A model generated the notes under the pieces. The model did not search any database. It was not told the origin of the DNA and worked only from the letters and a program-made list of their open reading frames with translations. This document shows positions 8,092 to 16,628 of a stretch of 64,000 bases of DNA, in pieces. Source of the stretch: Leptotrichia hongkongensis (GTDB taxonomy: Bacteria; Fusobacteriota; Fusobacteriia; Fusobacteriales; Leptotrichiaceae); NCBI RefSeq assembly GCF_041538065.1, contig NZ_JBGORW010000001.1, forward strand, positions 269,044 to 333,043. Reading direction: 5' to 3'. Numbering within the stretch: position 1 is the first letter of the stretch; each line of letters starts with the position of its first letter. A program made the position numbers and the translations under genes.

Positions 8092-9237
8092 TTATTTTTG
8101 ATTTTTTAAATCAGATTTAGATTCTGGTTTATGGTTATCGGGAACATCGCCAAAAATATCCCTGAAAAATCCAACTTCCAGTTCTCTTGAAAATACATTT
8201 TTCAAAATAATCATTACAACAGGCCCGATCAGGAATCCCATCACACCAAAAATTTTGAATCCTGAGTACATTGAGATTAGTGTGATTAATGGATGGACTC
8301 CTAAATTTTGGCTTACCAGCTTTGGTTCCAGCATTTGCCTTACAGAAAGGACAAATAGGTAAATTATTATTAGGGCAATACCTAATTTTATGTCAGATAG
8401 TGCAAAAGAAATTACCGCCCATGGGATTAAGACTGTTCCTGCTCCTAATATTGGGAGTGCATCGATTGTACAGATTATGATTGACATTAATAGGGGATAT
8501 GGTACATTTAGCCCTAAAAATGATAATAAATTTAAACATACTAGAAGTTCAAAAAAACATATTGTCATTAAAATAATCTGTGCCTTGATATAAGAGCCAA
8601 GAACTGTAAACATGTCAGTTTTTATATTGAAAACCTTATCTAGCCAAGACTTTGGAAGCTGCTGCTCTAGGAAAGATACAATTTCATCCCTGTCAAGACT
8701 TATAAAGAAAGTTGCAAGAATCGTTATACAGATATATAGAATTACAGTCGGAATAGATGTAATAAAACTTATCAGCCCTTTTATAAATCCTCCAAGTTTT
8801 GAAGAGCCTGAGGAAATAAAACTGTTTATCGTATCGTTTACCTGCTTTGTAAATCCTGACGGAAAATTTCCAAGATAAGTATAAACTTTTGCCATGCTGT
8901 CAGTCCATAATTTTTGTGTTATTTCGCTATAACTGTTAAGATTTTGCGATAATTTATAAATTTCACTTATCAATTTTAATGATCCCCAGCCAATAATTCC
9001 AAAGAATATCAATAAAAATGTTACAATAGAAATTATTGTAGACAGCTTTTTTGAAAGCTTTAACCTTTTTTGCAAAAATCGTGTAAACGGCCGTGTCAAT
9101 ATTGAAAAAAACAACGCTATCGTAAATGGAAACAAAAATATCCCAAGTTTAAATGCTAAAAATACAACTAGCAAAATTAAAGCAATATAAACGAGAAAAT
9201 ATAATTTTTTAAAGTCAAAATTTTTGTAACTTGCCAT
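8092..9237 (-). CDS. AI-2E family transporter (UPF0118)
   Basis: A 381-residue polytopic inner-membrane protein of the AI-2 exporter (TqsA/PerM) superfamily. Two tight N-terminal hydrophobic segments are followed by an amphipathic linker, then a C-terminal cluster of membrane helices with the family-typical GVHPLITLISMYSGFKIFG near residue 325. The family includes proposed autoinducer exporters and Na+/H+ or Li+ antiporters, so the substrate is uncertain. I chose ATG 9237 (MASYKNFDF) over the upstream ATG 9273, because aaggag lies seven to eight bases before it. It is transcribed divergently from the neighbour at 9407. Confidence 0.88.
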   Translation of the reverse strand: MASYKNFDFKKLYFLVYIALILLVVFLAFKLGIFLFPFTIALFFSILTRPFTRFLQKRLKLSKKLSTIISIVTFLLIFFGIIGWGSLKLISEIYKLSQNLNSYSEITQKLWTDSMAKVYTYLGNFPSGFTKQVNDTINSFISSGSSKLGGFIKGLISFITSIPTVILYICITILATFFISLDRDEIVSFLEQQLPKSWLDKVFNIKTDMFTVLGSYIKAQIILMTICFFELLVCLNLLSFLGLNVPYPLLMSIIICTIDALPILGAGTVLIPWAVISFALSDIKLGIALIIIYLFVLSVRQMLEPKLVSQNLGVHPLITLISMYSGFKIFGVMGFLIGPVVMIILKNVFSRELEVGFFRDIFGDVPDNHKPESKSDLKNQK

Positions 9238-9406
9238 ATAATCTACTCCTTTTTTATTTATTGAATTTATCATTTTATAGATTATTATATAATAAATACA
9301 GCAAATTGTAAATCTGTAATTTTTTCTAATTAGTTGTATTTTTTTTTAATGTATGTTAAAATATTCTAAAATTTGTTATATAAATAAAAGTGAAAGCAGG
9401 TAGAAC

Positions 9407-9484
9407 ATGTACAGAAAAAGATTAAACGGAACTAGAGAAATTGAAGATGTTTTAAAAAAATTAAAAGGAAGAGTAGGTAATTAA
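9407..9484 (+). CDS. Possible 25-codon leader ORF
   Basis: A 25-codon ORF (MYRKRLNGTREIEDVLKKLK plus five residues) has an agcagg-like binding site and ends one base before the ATG of the following lipoprotein gene. The close coupling suggests a real short peptide or leader. It could also be the tail of a lost gene. Nothing in it identifies a function. Confidence 0.35.
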   Translation: MYRKRLNGTREIEDVLKKLKGRVGN

Positions 9485-9485
9485 T

Positions 9486-10037
9486 ATGAGAAAGACAAAG
9501 TATTTTATTATGGGATTTATCTTTTTATTGTTTCTGAATTCATGCGGCTATCTTCCATATATCTATGAACAGGCTGTAGTTGCTGCTGGTGGTAATCCAT
9601 ATAAAGATCCAAAACCTAAAAAAGATGCACCAAATGCAATAGGTAATCCTAAATATAAACAACAGATAGAGTTATTGTTACAAGATATATCAAATAGAGA
9701 ATTAACAGAAAAATTTTATTATTTTGAAGACAACGAAAAAGAAACAATATTATGGTTACCAGAAGGAATTATTCACGGTCAAGGAAAAAATTTATTAAAA
9801 GATAGAAAAACAGGATATGGTATTCCATTAACTTTTAATACTCTTTCTGAATGTCCAAAATCTTATTCATTAGATGAATTCGAGAGCTTAAAGTTAATTT
9901 CAAATTCAAATTCAATAAATAAAAAATATATATATATAACTTTCTATGGTGATGATAAATATATAAAAGAAATAGTGCAAAAAATCAAGGAAAAAAATGG
10001 ATTTACTCATCGTTGTAAAAATGGTAAATTTGATTAA
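9486..10037 (+). CDS. Putative lipoprotein
   Basis: A 183-residue protein with a lipoprotein signal: two basic residues, a hydrophobic core and lipobox LNSC (Cys at residue 20). The mature region has a proline/lysine-rich spacer (about 35-55) and an alpha/beta-like domain (about 60-180) containing NEKETILWLPEGI and YIYITFYGDDKYIKEIV. I do not recognise a family. It is followed by a strong terminator, so it forms a short unit with the 25-codon ORF in front of it. Confidence 0.7.
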   Translation: MRKTKYFIMGFIFLLFLNSCGYLPYIYEQAVVAAGGNPYKDPKPKKDAPNAIGNPKYKQQIELLLQDISNRELTEKFYYFEDNEKETILWLPEGIIHGQGKNLLKDRKTGYGIPLTFNTLSECPKSYSLDEFESLKLISNSNSINKKYIYITFYGDDKYIKEIVQKIKEKNGFTHRCKNGKFD

Positions 10038-10098
10038 TTTATTTGAAATAAAATTGGTTTTGTACTAAATTTCATTTTTAAACTAAATTCAGGATTAG

Positions 10099-10131
10099 AT
10101 AATCGTTGTGAACTACAGCGATTATTTTTTT
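10099..10131 (+). terminator. Intrinsic terminator
   Basis: An 11-bp stem, ataatcgttgt (10099-10109) with acagcgattat (10115-10125), has one wobble pair and a five-base loop and is followed by seven T residues. It closes the lipoprotein transcript ahead of serA. Confidence 0.85.
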
Positions 10132-10155
10132 GTATTGTTATAAATTGTTGTGTTG

Positions 10156-10184
10156 TTGAATTGTACTCGAAATTATGGTAATAT
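10156..10184 (+). promoter_or_regulatory. Candidate promoter for serA
   Basis: ttgaat (10156-10161) and taatat (10179-10184) are spaced by 17 bp and lie 46 bp before the serA start. No operator or riboswitch-like fold was seen between them and the gene. Confidence 0.45.
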
Positions 10185-10229
10185 ATTAATTAAATAAATG
10201 TGTTGATTAGAATTGAGGAGGAGAAATAA

Positions 10230-11822
10230 ATGTATAAAGTATTAGTTGGGGAATATATTGATGATGAGGCGATTGCAGGACTGCAGGAAGCTAGAGATGT
10301 GAAAGTTGATGTGAAAGTTGGAATTTCACGTGAAGAAATTTTGGATATAATTGGTGAATATGACGCTCTTATTGTGAGAAGTGTTATAAAAGTAGATAAG
10401 GAACTGCTGGATAAGGCAAAAAATCTGAAAATAGTCGGACGTGCTGGAAACGGTACGGATAATATCAATATTCCTGAAGCGACTGCACATGGGGTAATTG
10501 TAGCGAATACTCCTGACAGCAATACAGTTTCGGCTTGTGAAATTGCGATTGGGCTAATGCTTGCCTCTGCGAGAAATATTGTTGCGGCAAATAATTTTAT
10601 AAAAAGTGGAAAATGGGAAAGAGAAATATTTGTAGGAAGCGAGATGTTTGAAAAAACATTGGGGATTATCGGACTTGGAAGAATTGGTGGACTGGTTGCT
10701 ACGAGAATGAAAGCGTTTGGAATGAAGCTTGTTGCTTATGATCCATATATTTCAGATGAGCGTTTTAAGAGATATGGCTGTGAAAAGGCTAAAACATTGG
10801 ATGAACTGTTGGAAAAAGCAGATGTGATAACTATTCATACGCCTAAGACTAAAGAAACTGTGGATATGATAAACACTGAAAATATTCACAAGTTAAAAGA
10901 CGGTGTAAGGCTTGTAAATGCAGCACGTGGAGGGTTATTTAACGAAGAGGCTGTGGCTGAAGGATTAAGAAGTGGGAAAATTGCGAGCTTTGGATATGAT
11001 GTTCACACGGTTGAGCCACGTTCTGAATGTATTCTTTATGAATTTGAAAATGCAATTACAACGCCACATATTGGGGCGACTACTTATGAAGCACAGCGAA
11101 ATGTAGGAACTCAGGTTGTAAAACAGGTATTAAATGGACTTCGTGGGGAAATAGTTGAAACGGCTGTGAATCTGCCTGCAATTGGAAGAGAAGAATTTTT
11201 AATTGTAAAACCATTTATAAATTTGGCTGAAAAATTAGGAAAAATTTATTTCCAAATTGAAAAAACTCCAATTACAAATGTTGTGCTTAATTATTATGGA
11301 GAAATTGCCGAGCAGGAAACTGCACTTGTGGATTCGACAGCAATAAAAGGGATTCTGGAGCCAGTTTTAAAAGAAGAAGTTAATTATATTAACTCAAAGC
11401 CGCTTGCTGAAAAAAGAGGTATTAATATTTCAATAAATAAAAAGGAACATAAATATAAAAATTATTCTTCAGCAATAGAATTTGTAATAACAAATGAAGA
11501 AGGCAAGAAAATATATGTTGTTGGAACAATTGGAATGAATAATGAGGAAAGAATTATCAGCATAAAGAATCATGATGTGGATATGGCAATTTCTGACAAT
11601 ATGATTTATTTAGGAAATGAAGATGTGCCAGGAGTTATCGGAGCTGTGGGGGCAACACTTGGAAAACAAAACATAAATATTGCTACAATGAACGTAGGTA
11701 GACGTGAAAACAGTGCAATTATGCTGCTTACAGTTGACAGTGAAGTCGGTAAGAAATCATTGAAGGAACTTAGGGAACTGAGTCAGATAAAATGGGCTCA
11801 TTATTTGGATTTAACAATATAA
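10230..11822 (+). CDS. serA: D-3-phosphoglycerate dehydrogenase
   Basis: A 530-residue NAD-dependent dehydrogenase catalysing the first step of serine synthesis from 3-phosphoglycerate. The N-terminal catalytic part contains VGRAGNGTDNI, the nucleotide-binding motif GLGRIGG near residue 148, NAARGG with the active Arg, and TPHIGATTYEA with the active His. The long form is present: an intervening domain (about 320-450) and a C-terminal ACT domain (about 455-530, starting NMIYLGNEDVPGVIG), which usually senses serine. Start ATG 10230 follows ggagg. No serC or serB is adjacent; an autotransporter gene and a broken thrB follow. Confidence 0.95.
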   Translation: MYKVLVGEYIDDEAIAGLQEARDVKVDVKVGISREEILDIIGEYDALIVRSVIKVDKELLDKAKNLKIVGRAGNGTDNINIPEATAHGVIVANTPDSNTVSACEIAIGLMLASARNIVAANNFIKSGKWEREIFVGSEMFEKTLGIIGLGRIGGLVATRMKAFGMKLVAYDPYISDERFKRYGCEKAKTLDELLEKADVITIHTPKTKETVDMINTENIHKLKDGVRLVNAARGGLFNEEAVAEGLRSGKIASFGYDVHTVEPRSECILYEFENAITTPHIGATTYEAQRNVGTQVVKQVLNGLRGEIVETAVNLPAIGREEFLIVKPFINLAEKLGKIYFQIEKTPITNVVLNYYGEIAEQETALVDSTAIKGILEPVLKEEVNYINSKPLAEKRGINISINKKEHKYKNYSSAIEFVITNEEGKKIYVVGTIGMNNEERIISIKNHDVDMAISDNMIYLGNEDVPGVIGAVGATLGKQNINIATMNVGRRENSAIMLLTVDSEVGKKSLKELRELSQIKWAHYLDLTI

Positions 11823-11934
11823 AAAAATAAAATTGAAAGTGTTAATCTTAGAGTTAAATTGTAAAAGGAAGAAGACAGAGTAAAGATATACTCGCAGCAA
11901 ATAAAATAACAGCAACTTTGAAGAAAGGGTATAG

Positions 11935-14232
11935 ATGAATAAAAAAGAATTTTCGTATGATTTATTAGAAATTAGTAACAGGTGCATAAATAGAGATGTA
12001 AAAGAGGAAATTTTTGAAAAAAATAGCAAAAAGGCTGGAAAGAAAGCATATTGCGAGAGTGAAAAATATAAATTAGAAAACAAAAAAAATAATAAAAACA
12101 GAGTAAATAAAAAATATTACAATGTTGTAAATAAAAAGATTATATCAGATAAAAGAATAGTTGTAACATCGTTAATGGCAGGTGCTGCAAGCTTGCTGAA
12201 TGCAGAATCGGCTGAAACCTTAAAGCCATCTGGGTATACGGTAAATTATAATGAAAATACGGGAAATGATGAAAAAACTGATAAAAAGTCAAATTTTGAA
12301 AATGTAAAAAATGTTTTGATAAGTCAAAACTTAAATAAAACTGGAGCAATAGATACTGAAAAATCAGACAGGATTAAAGTAAGGCCTGCAACAAAGGAAG
12401 ACAATATCAGATTTTCATTTAATGCAAAATTTGATATGCTGTTATCAAAACGAAATTCAAAAAATGAATCAGAAAACAGTATTAATACAAGCAATACTGG
12501 AAGCACTTTTACATCACCTGTAAACACAGGCGCAAGTTCAGGCATAGGAGCTTCATCAACACCATCGGTACAGACAACCAGGGTAATAAATCAGCAAATA
12601 TTGATACCAATATATAAATACCCGCATTCAAATGATCCTTACTGGCAGCAAGTGACAAATATGGGTGGTTCAAAAATACCTTATGTTGTCTTAAATCCAT
12701 CAAGTGGGCCAGGAACAGCAGTTGATGCAAATTATGTTCGTCAAATTTCATCAAACATTAATTCAGGAATAAAAAATATAGCTTATGTAGCGACTGGATA
12801 TCAATCAAAAAGTGCGGCAGATATTATTGCAGATTTAGATAAATATGGAAGTTTATATGGAATGAACAATTTTTCGGGAGTTTTCCTGGATGAAATGGCA
12901 AGTGGGACAGATGCAAATGCAAGATATATGGAAAATGTCTATAAAACCATAAAAGCAAAATATCCTAATTTAATGGTTGTAGGAAATCCTGGAAAAAGCA
13001 TAACTGATTCAATTGCACCGTATTCAGATATATTTGTAACAAAGGAAGTTAGTGCCAGCACATATCTGAATAATTATCGTGCACCAAGTTCGGCCTTTGA
13101 AAATAACCCTGCAAATGCAAATCGTATTATGCACATTATTTACGGGGCGACTCCAGCACAATATGATGAAATTATAAGATTGTCAAGAGAGAGAAATGTT
13201 GGATGGCTATATATTGTAAATGATACAAACTATAATAACTTGCCAACCAATTTTTCATCATTAGTTGATAATATAAACACTCCTTTAGTTGTTCCTGTAC
13301 TTTCACAAAATTCTAATAAACTAATGACTAGAGTTGCTTCACCATCGACTTTGTCAACGCAAGTGCCATTAGAAGCTCCTAGATCAAAAGTCAATCTTGA
13401 TTTAGTAAAAAATATTAAATCTTCTATTTTTCAAAATTTACAGAATACAGAAGAAGGCAAGACGGATATTGATTTTACATACATTGGGAACTTTAGTACA
13501 GACTACAAAGATAAAAAAAGTAGCGTGGAGTATGACTCGGACAGCAGAGGAATATTAATTTCACTTATGAAAAACTTTGGTAAATTTACAGTTGGTGGAG
13601 GTTTAGGATATCAAGATTCAAAAGTAAATTATAAAGGAAATTTTGAGGGAATAGATGAAAAAATAAAGTCACATCAGTTTATATTAAGCGGAAAATATGA
13701 ATTTAATGACAATATTGACTTAACAAATGTATTAACATATTCTGGCAATAGTCATAAATTTAAAACAGAAACAGGTGCTGGGTTAATGAATGATGTAAAA
13801 TATAAGTCACGAATTTTAGATTATACTACGAAATTAGGATATAAATTTTTTATAGATAATGGATATGTAAAGCCATACATAGGTTTAGCGGCGATAAGAG
13901 TTTCTGAAGGTAAAATGGATAAGCTAGATATTTCAGAGTCGACAAAAAGTGGTTTAGAATGGTTACTTGGAGTGTATGCTGAAAAAACAATTGGACAATT
14001 TGACATGTTTGGAAAGGCTGAATATGGGCTTAGAGCTAAAAAAGACTCATATCATGGAAAAAGAAATTATGGAAATTATAAAATAGCGCCTTTATCTTAT
14101 TCGAGAGGTGTATTTAATGTTGAATTAGGAACAAACTACAGAATAAATGATTATGTGAAAGCAAGTCTTGGATATGGACTGGCAGATTCAAAAAACAGCT
14201 CAATAAAATTGGGATTAGAAGCAAGTTTTTAG
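11935..14232 (+). CDS. Autotransporter with Spherulin-4/GH135-like passenger domain
   Basis: A 765-residue type Va secreted protein. Residues 1-90 form a long charged N-region followed by a hydrophobic segment ending SLLNAESAET, like the extended signals of fusobacterial autotransporters. After a low-complexity linker, residues about 220-450 resemble the spherulation-specific family 4 domain: a TIM-barrel-like pattern with IPIYKYPHS, YVVLNPSSGPG, FSGVFLDEMASG (Asp319-Glu320) and DIFVTKEVSAS (Glu371). In Sph3-type GH135 enzymes an Asp-Glu pair and a later Glu are catalytic. Residues about 500-765 form a 12-strand-type beta-barrel ending in LGLEASF with terminal Phe. Inference: a surface-displayed glycosidase, perhaps acting on galactosaminoglycan-like polymers. 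No serine protease triad is seen. Confidence 0.82.
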   Translation: MNKKEFSYDLLEISNRCINRDVKEEIFEKNSKKAGKKAYCESEKYKLENKKNNKNRVNKKYYNVVNKKIISDKRIVVTSLMAGAASLLNAESAETLKPSGYTVNYNENTGNDEKTDKKSNFENVKNVLISQNLNKTGAIDTEKSDRIKVRPATKEDNIRFSFNAKFDMLLSKRNSKNESENSINTSNTGSTFTSPVNTGASSGIGASSTPSVQTTRVINQQILIPIYKYPHSNDPYWQQVTNMGGSKIPYVVLNPSSGPGTAVDANYVRQISSNINSGIKNIAYVATGYQSKSAADIIADLDKYGSLYGMNNFSGVFLDEMASGTDANARYMENVYKTIKAKYPNLMVVGNPGKSITDSIAPYSDIFVTKEVSASTYLNNYRAPSSAFENNPANANRIMHIIYGATPAQYDEIIRLSRERNVGWLYIVNDTNYNNLPTNFSSLVDNINTPLVVPVLSQNSNKLMTRVASPSTLSTQVPLEAPRSKVNLDLVKNIKSSIFQNLQNTEEGKTDIDFTYIGNFSTDYKDKKSSVEYDSDSRGILISLMKNFGKFTVGGGLGYQDSKVNYKGNFEGIDEKIKSHQFILSGKYEFNDNIDLTNVLTYSGNSHKFKTETGAGLMNDVKYKSRILDYTTKLGYKFFIDNGYVKPYIGLAAIRVSEGKMDKLDISESTKSGLEWLLGVYAEKTIGQFDMFGKAEYGLRAKKDSYHGKRNYGNYKIAPLSYSRGVFNVELGTNYRINDYVKASLGYGLADSKNSSIKLGLEASF

Positions 14233-14285
14233 GAGCTAAAAAAATTAAATATCAGAAGGAAAGAGTAAAAAATGAAAGGAGATAA

Positions 14286-14315
14286 ATTGAGAAGAGTTAG
14301 ATTTTTCTCAATTTT
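14286..14315 (+). terminator. Weak hairpin after the autotransporter gene
   Basis: An 8-bp perfect stem, attgagaa (14286-14293) with ttctcaat (14305-14312), is followed only by three Ts. It may terminate the autotransporter transcript or act as a leader hairpin before thrB. Confidence 0.45.
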
Positions 14316-14324
14316 AAAAATAAA

Positions 14325-15169
14325 ATGGGTTTAAAATTTAAAGTAAAAGTACCGGGAACATCAGCTAATATTGGTGTGGGATATGACTGTTTGGGAGTTG
14401 CATTGGATTACTTTTTGGAGCTGGAAGTTGAGGAAAGTGATAAAATTGAATTTTTGAAGCGATAAAATATACGGAAAAGCATTTGGTAAAAAATATTCCA
14501 AGCTATAAGGTAAATATTGTGAAAAATGATATTCCAATTTCACGTGGGCTAGGGAGCAGTTCATCGGCTATTGTCGCTGGTATTATGATTGCAAATAAAT
14601 TTGCTGGTGATGTGCTGGATATTAACGAGGTGGTAAGACTGGCTGTGGAAATGGAAGGACATCCTGATAATGTGGTACCCGCAATCTTTGGTGGAATGGT
14701 ACTTACTGCACATGATAAGAAAAATCTTGTATACAGTTCATTAATAAATTCTGATGACTTATGTTTCTACGTAATGATTCCAGATTTTAAATTATCGACA
14801 GAAAAAGCAAGAAGTGTCCTGCCAAAAACGTATCTAGTTTCTGACGCAATAAATAACATCTCAAAACTAGGTTTACTTGTAAACGCCTTTAACAAAGGAG
14901 AATATGACAACTTACGTTTTCTTTTAGGCGATAAAATCCACCAGCCTTATAGATTCGCATTAATAAACGATTCAGAAAAAATCTTTGAAGCCTCTAAAAA
15001 ACACGGTGCATTGGGAGAATATATAAGCGGTGCAGGGCCTACATTGATTTCGTTAAATTACGACAATGATGAATTTTTGGAAAATATGAAAAAAGAACTT
15101 GCAGAATTATCGGATAACTGGACTATCGAAAAAAAGAAAATCAATTTGAAGGGTGCGGAAGTTTATTGA
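14325..15169 (+). pseudogene. thrB: Homoserine kinase, frameshifted by an internal deletion
   Basis: Homoserine kinase (GHMP family) phosphorylates homoserine in threonine synthesis. The first 46 codons (from ATG 14325) read KVKVPGTSANIGVGYDCLG, the family's N-terminus, and stop at 14463 after SDKIEFLKR. The sequence resumes in another frame as EAIKYTEKHLVKNIPSYKVN and continues with the ATP-binding GLGSSSSAIVAG and YISGAGPTLISL to the stop at 15167. Compared with normal ThrB, roughly 15-20 residues are missing between KIEF and EAIKY. The lesion therefore looks like a small out-of-frame deletion rather than a single-base error. The 3' part alone (from TTG 14483, 228 codons) lacks the substrate-binding N-terminus. 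No thrC or hom lies nearby. Confidence 0.85.
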
Positions 15170-15251
15170 TTTTTTAGAATTTGATAGAGAAACGAAATAT
15201 GTTTTTAAAATTTAGAAAGGAAAGTTAATTAATAAAAAGGGGAAGGTTTTT

Positions 15252-15761
15252 ATGGATGAGTTAAAAAAAATAAAGATAATTGACTTAAAAAATCATAAAG
15301 AAATCGTTGAAAAATTTTCGTGTAAAGTAAAGGAAATTGATGATTACTTAAAGAAAAAAGCATATATTGATATGTCAAAAATAAAATCAGCAACTTATCT
15401 TTTGTTTAAAAATAATGAATTGTTTGGATTTTATACATTAAATATTTATCAAATTGAGGACAATGAACCTAATGATGATGGAGATATAGAAAGTTTTAAT
15501 TATTTAGAATTAAAATATTTGGGAGTAGATGTTAAATATCAAAATAAAGGGATAGGAAGTGAAATTATGAAAAAGATTATTATTCCAGAAGCTAGAGAAT
15601 ATTTTAATTTTCTTAATCTTGTAAAAGGTTTATTTATAATTCCATTAAATGATAAAGTAAGAAATTTTTATTTTAAATTTGGTTTTCAAACTTTGAAATT
15701 TGATATTTACAATGGAGAAGAAATAGAATATTTATGGATTGATTTTTTATCAAAAAATTAA
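15252..15761 (+). CDS. GNAT acetyltransferase, TacT-like
   Basis: A 169-residue GNAT-fold N-acetyltransferase. It has the layout of toxin-type GNATs (TacT/AtaT-like): FSCKVKEIDDYLKKKA near residues 20-37, a mid-strand FYTLN, then LKYLGVDVKYQNKGIGSEIM around residues 92-113, whose Q/NKGIG is the acetyl-CoA pyrophosphate loop. The C-terminal FYFKFGFQTL is usual for the fold. TacT-like enzymes acetylate the amino acid of charged tRNAs; whether this one does cannot be seen. A 54-codon gene follows 26 bp downstream with a strong binding site and may be its partner. No RHH-type antitoxin lies upstream. Confidence 0.75.
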   Translation: MDELKKIKIIDLKNHKEIVEKFSCKVKEIDDYLKKKAYIDMSKIKSATYLLFKNNELFGFYTLNIYQIEDNEPNDDGDIESFNYLELKYLGVDVKYQNKGIGSEIMKKIIIPEAREYFNFLNLVKGLFIIPLNDKVRNFYFKFGFQTLKFDIYNGEEIEYLWIDFLSKN

Positions 15762-15787
15762 TATAATTAACTTAAGGAGGGATTATT

Positions 15788-15952
15788 ATGTCAATAATTG
15801 TAAAAAAAGGACAGTTAGAAAAAATAAATAAAGAGATTGCAAAAAGAAATTTGTCTGAAAGACGTACTTATACAGTAAAAGAATTCCCAGAAAGTAATCT
15901 TTCAAAAAAGGCTGAAGAAGCCTTGAATAAAATATTTTCATCTATGAAGTAA
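15788..15952 (+). CDS. Small basic protein, possible GNAT partner/antitoxin
   Basis: A 54-codon ORF begins MSIIVKKGQLEKINKE behind aaggaggg (15774-15781), one of the best ribosome binding sites in the window. The product is basic and helical, with SERRTYTVKEFPESNLSKKAEEALNKI in the second half (described, not quoted in full in databases known to me). It follows the TacT-like gene at short distance and precedes the 16093 hairpin, so the two genes form one unit. A role as antitoxin is an inference from position only. Confidence 0.55.
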   Translation: MSIIVKKGQLEKINKEIAKRNLSERRTYTVKEFPESNLSKKAEEALNKIFSSMK

Positions 15953-16092
15953 AAGTATTGAAAGATCAATTAAAAAAGAGTCTGAATTGCAGAATTTACT
16001 CTTGGAATATTTATTTTCAATAAAGAAAAATAGAGGGGTTGAAAAAAAAGTGAAAATGTGTTATTATAATTGTAGAAAATAATTTTAGGTAG

Positions 16093-16120
16093 AGAGTGGG
16101 TTAGCCCACTCTTTAGTTTT
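16093..16120 (+). terminator. Strong hairpin before rimP (terminator or attenuator)
   Basis: A perfect 8-bp stem, agagtggg (16093-16100) with cccactct (16105-16112), has a ttag loop and is followed by ttagtttt. It can end the upstream GNAT transcript. A tataat at about 16065 could instead start the rimP-nusA-infB operon, placing the hairpin in its leader as an attenuator that NusA might influence. Confidence 0.65.
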
Positions 16121-16139
16121 AGATATGAGGTGTAATTTT

Positions 16140-16628
16140 ATGGAACAGATTTTAGATGAGTTTGAGAAGAAAATCGAACCGCATTTAAAGGAAATGAATC
16201 TGGAATTAGCAGATTTGGAATATGTGAGGGACGGAGGATACAATTATTTAAGAGTGTATGTGGAGAAACTGGATGGAACTACTACACTTGATGATTGTAT
16301 TGATTTTAGCCGTGAAATTGATGGAATTGCGGATGACTTGATTGAGGAAAAGTTTTTTCTGGAGGTTTCGACACCTGGAGTTGAGCGTAGATTGAGAAAA
16401 CCTAAGGATTTTGTGAGATTTTTGGGAGAGAGAATTAACGTTCAGGCTAAGAGTAACATTGATGGGGTGAAGAGATTTTTAGGAAAATTGGAAAAATTTG
16501 AGAATGATACGGTTTTTCTTTTAGATGATAAATTGGAAAAAATAGTGGAAATACCACTTTCTAAATTAAAGAAAGCAAATTTAATATATGAATTACCAAA
16601 TGGCATATTAAATAGTGAGGAGGAATGA
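16140..16628 (+). CDS. rimP: Ribosome maturation factor RimP
   Basis: About 162 residues; RimP helps assemble the 30S subunit. The N-terminal domain has LELADLEYVRDGGYNYLRVY and DDCIDFSREIDG, and the motif YFLEVSTPG-like region reads FFLEVSTPGVERRLRKP near residue 80, the best-conserved block of the family. ATG 16140 is preferred because gaggtg (16127-16132) is correctly spaced; ATG 16125 lacks a binding site. The stop overlaps the nusA start (atgatga), as in many bacteria, so translation is coupled. Confidence 0.95.
   Translation: MEQILDEFEKKIEPHLKEMNLELADLEYVRDGGYNYLRVYVEKLDGTTTLDDCIDFSREIDGIADDLIEEKFFLEVSTPGVERRLRKPKDFVRFLGERINVQAKSNIDGVKRFLGKLEKFENDTVFLLDDKLEKIVEIPLSKLKKANLIYELPNGILNSEEE

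Noticed and set aside
8289..8878. Plus-strand frames opposite the AI-2E transporter gene
   Set aside because: They are antisense to a well-supported membrane protein gene and have no binding sites or recognisable products.
16016..16080. Promoter TTGAAA...TATAAT before rimP
   Set aside because: The spacing between the best -35 and the tataat is about 20 bp, too long for confidence, so only the hairpin was annotated.
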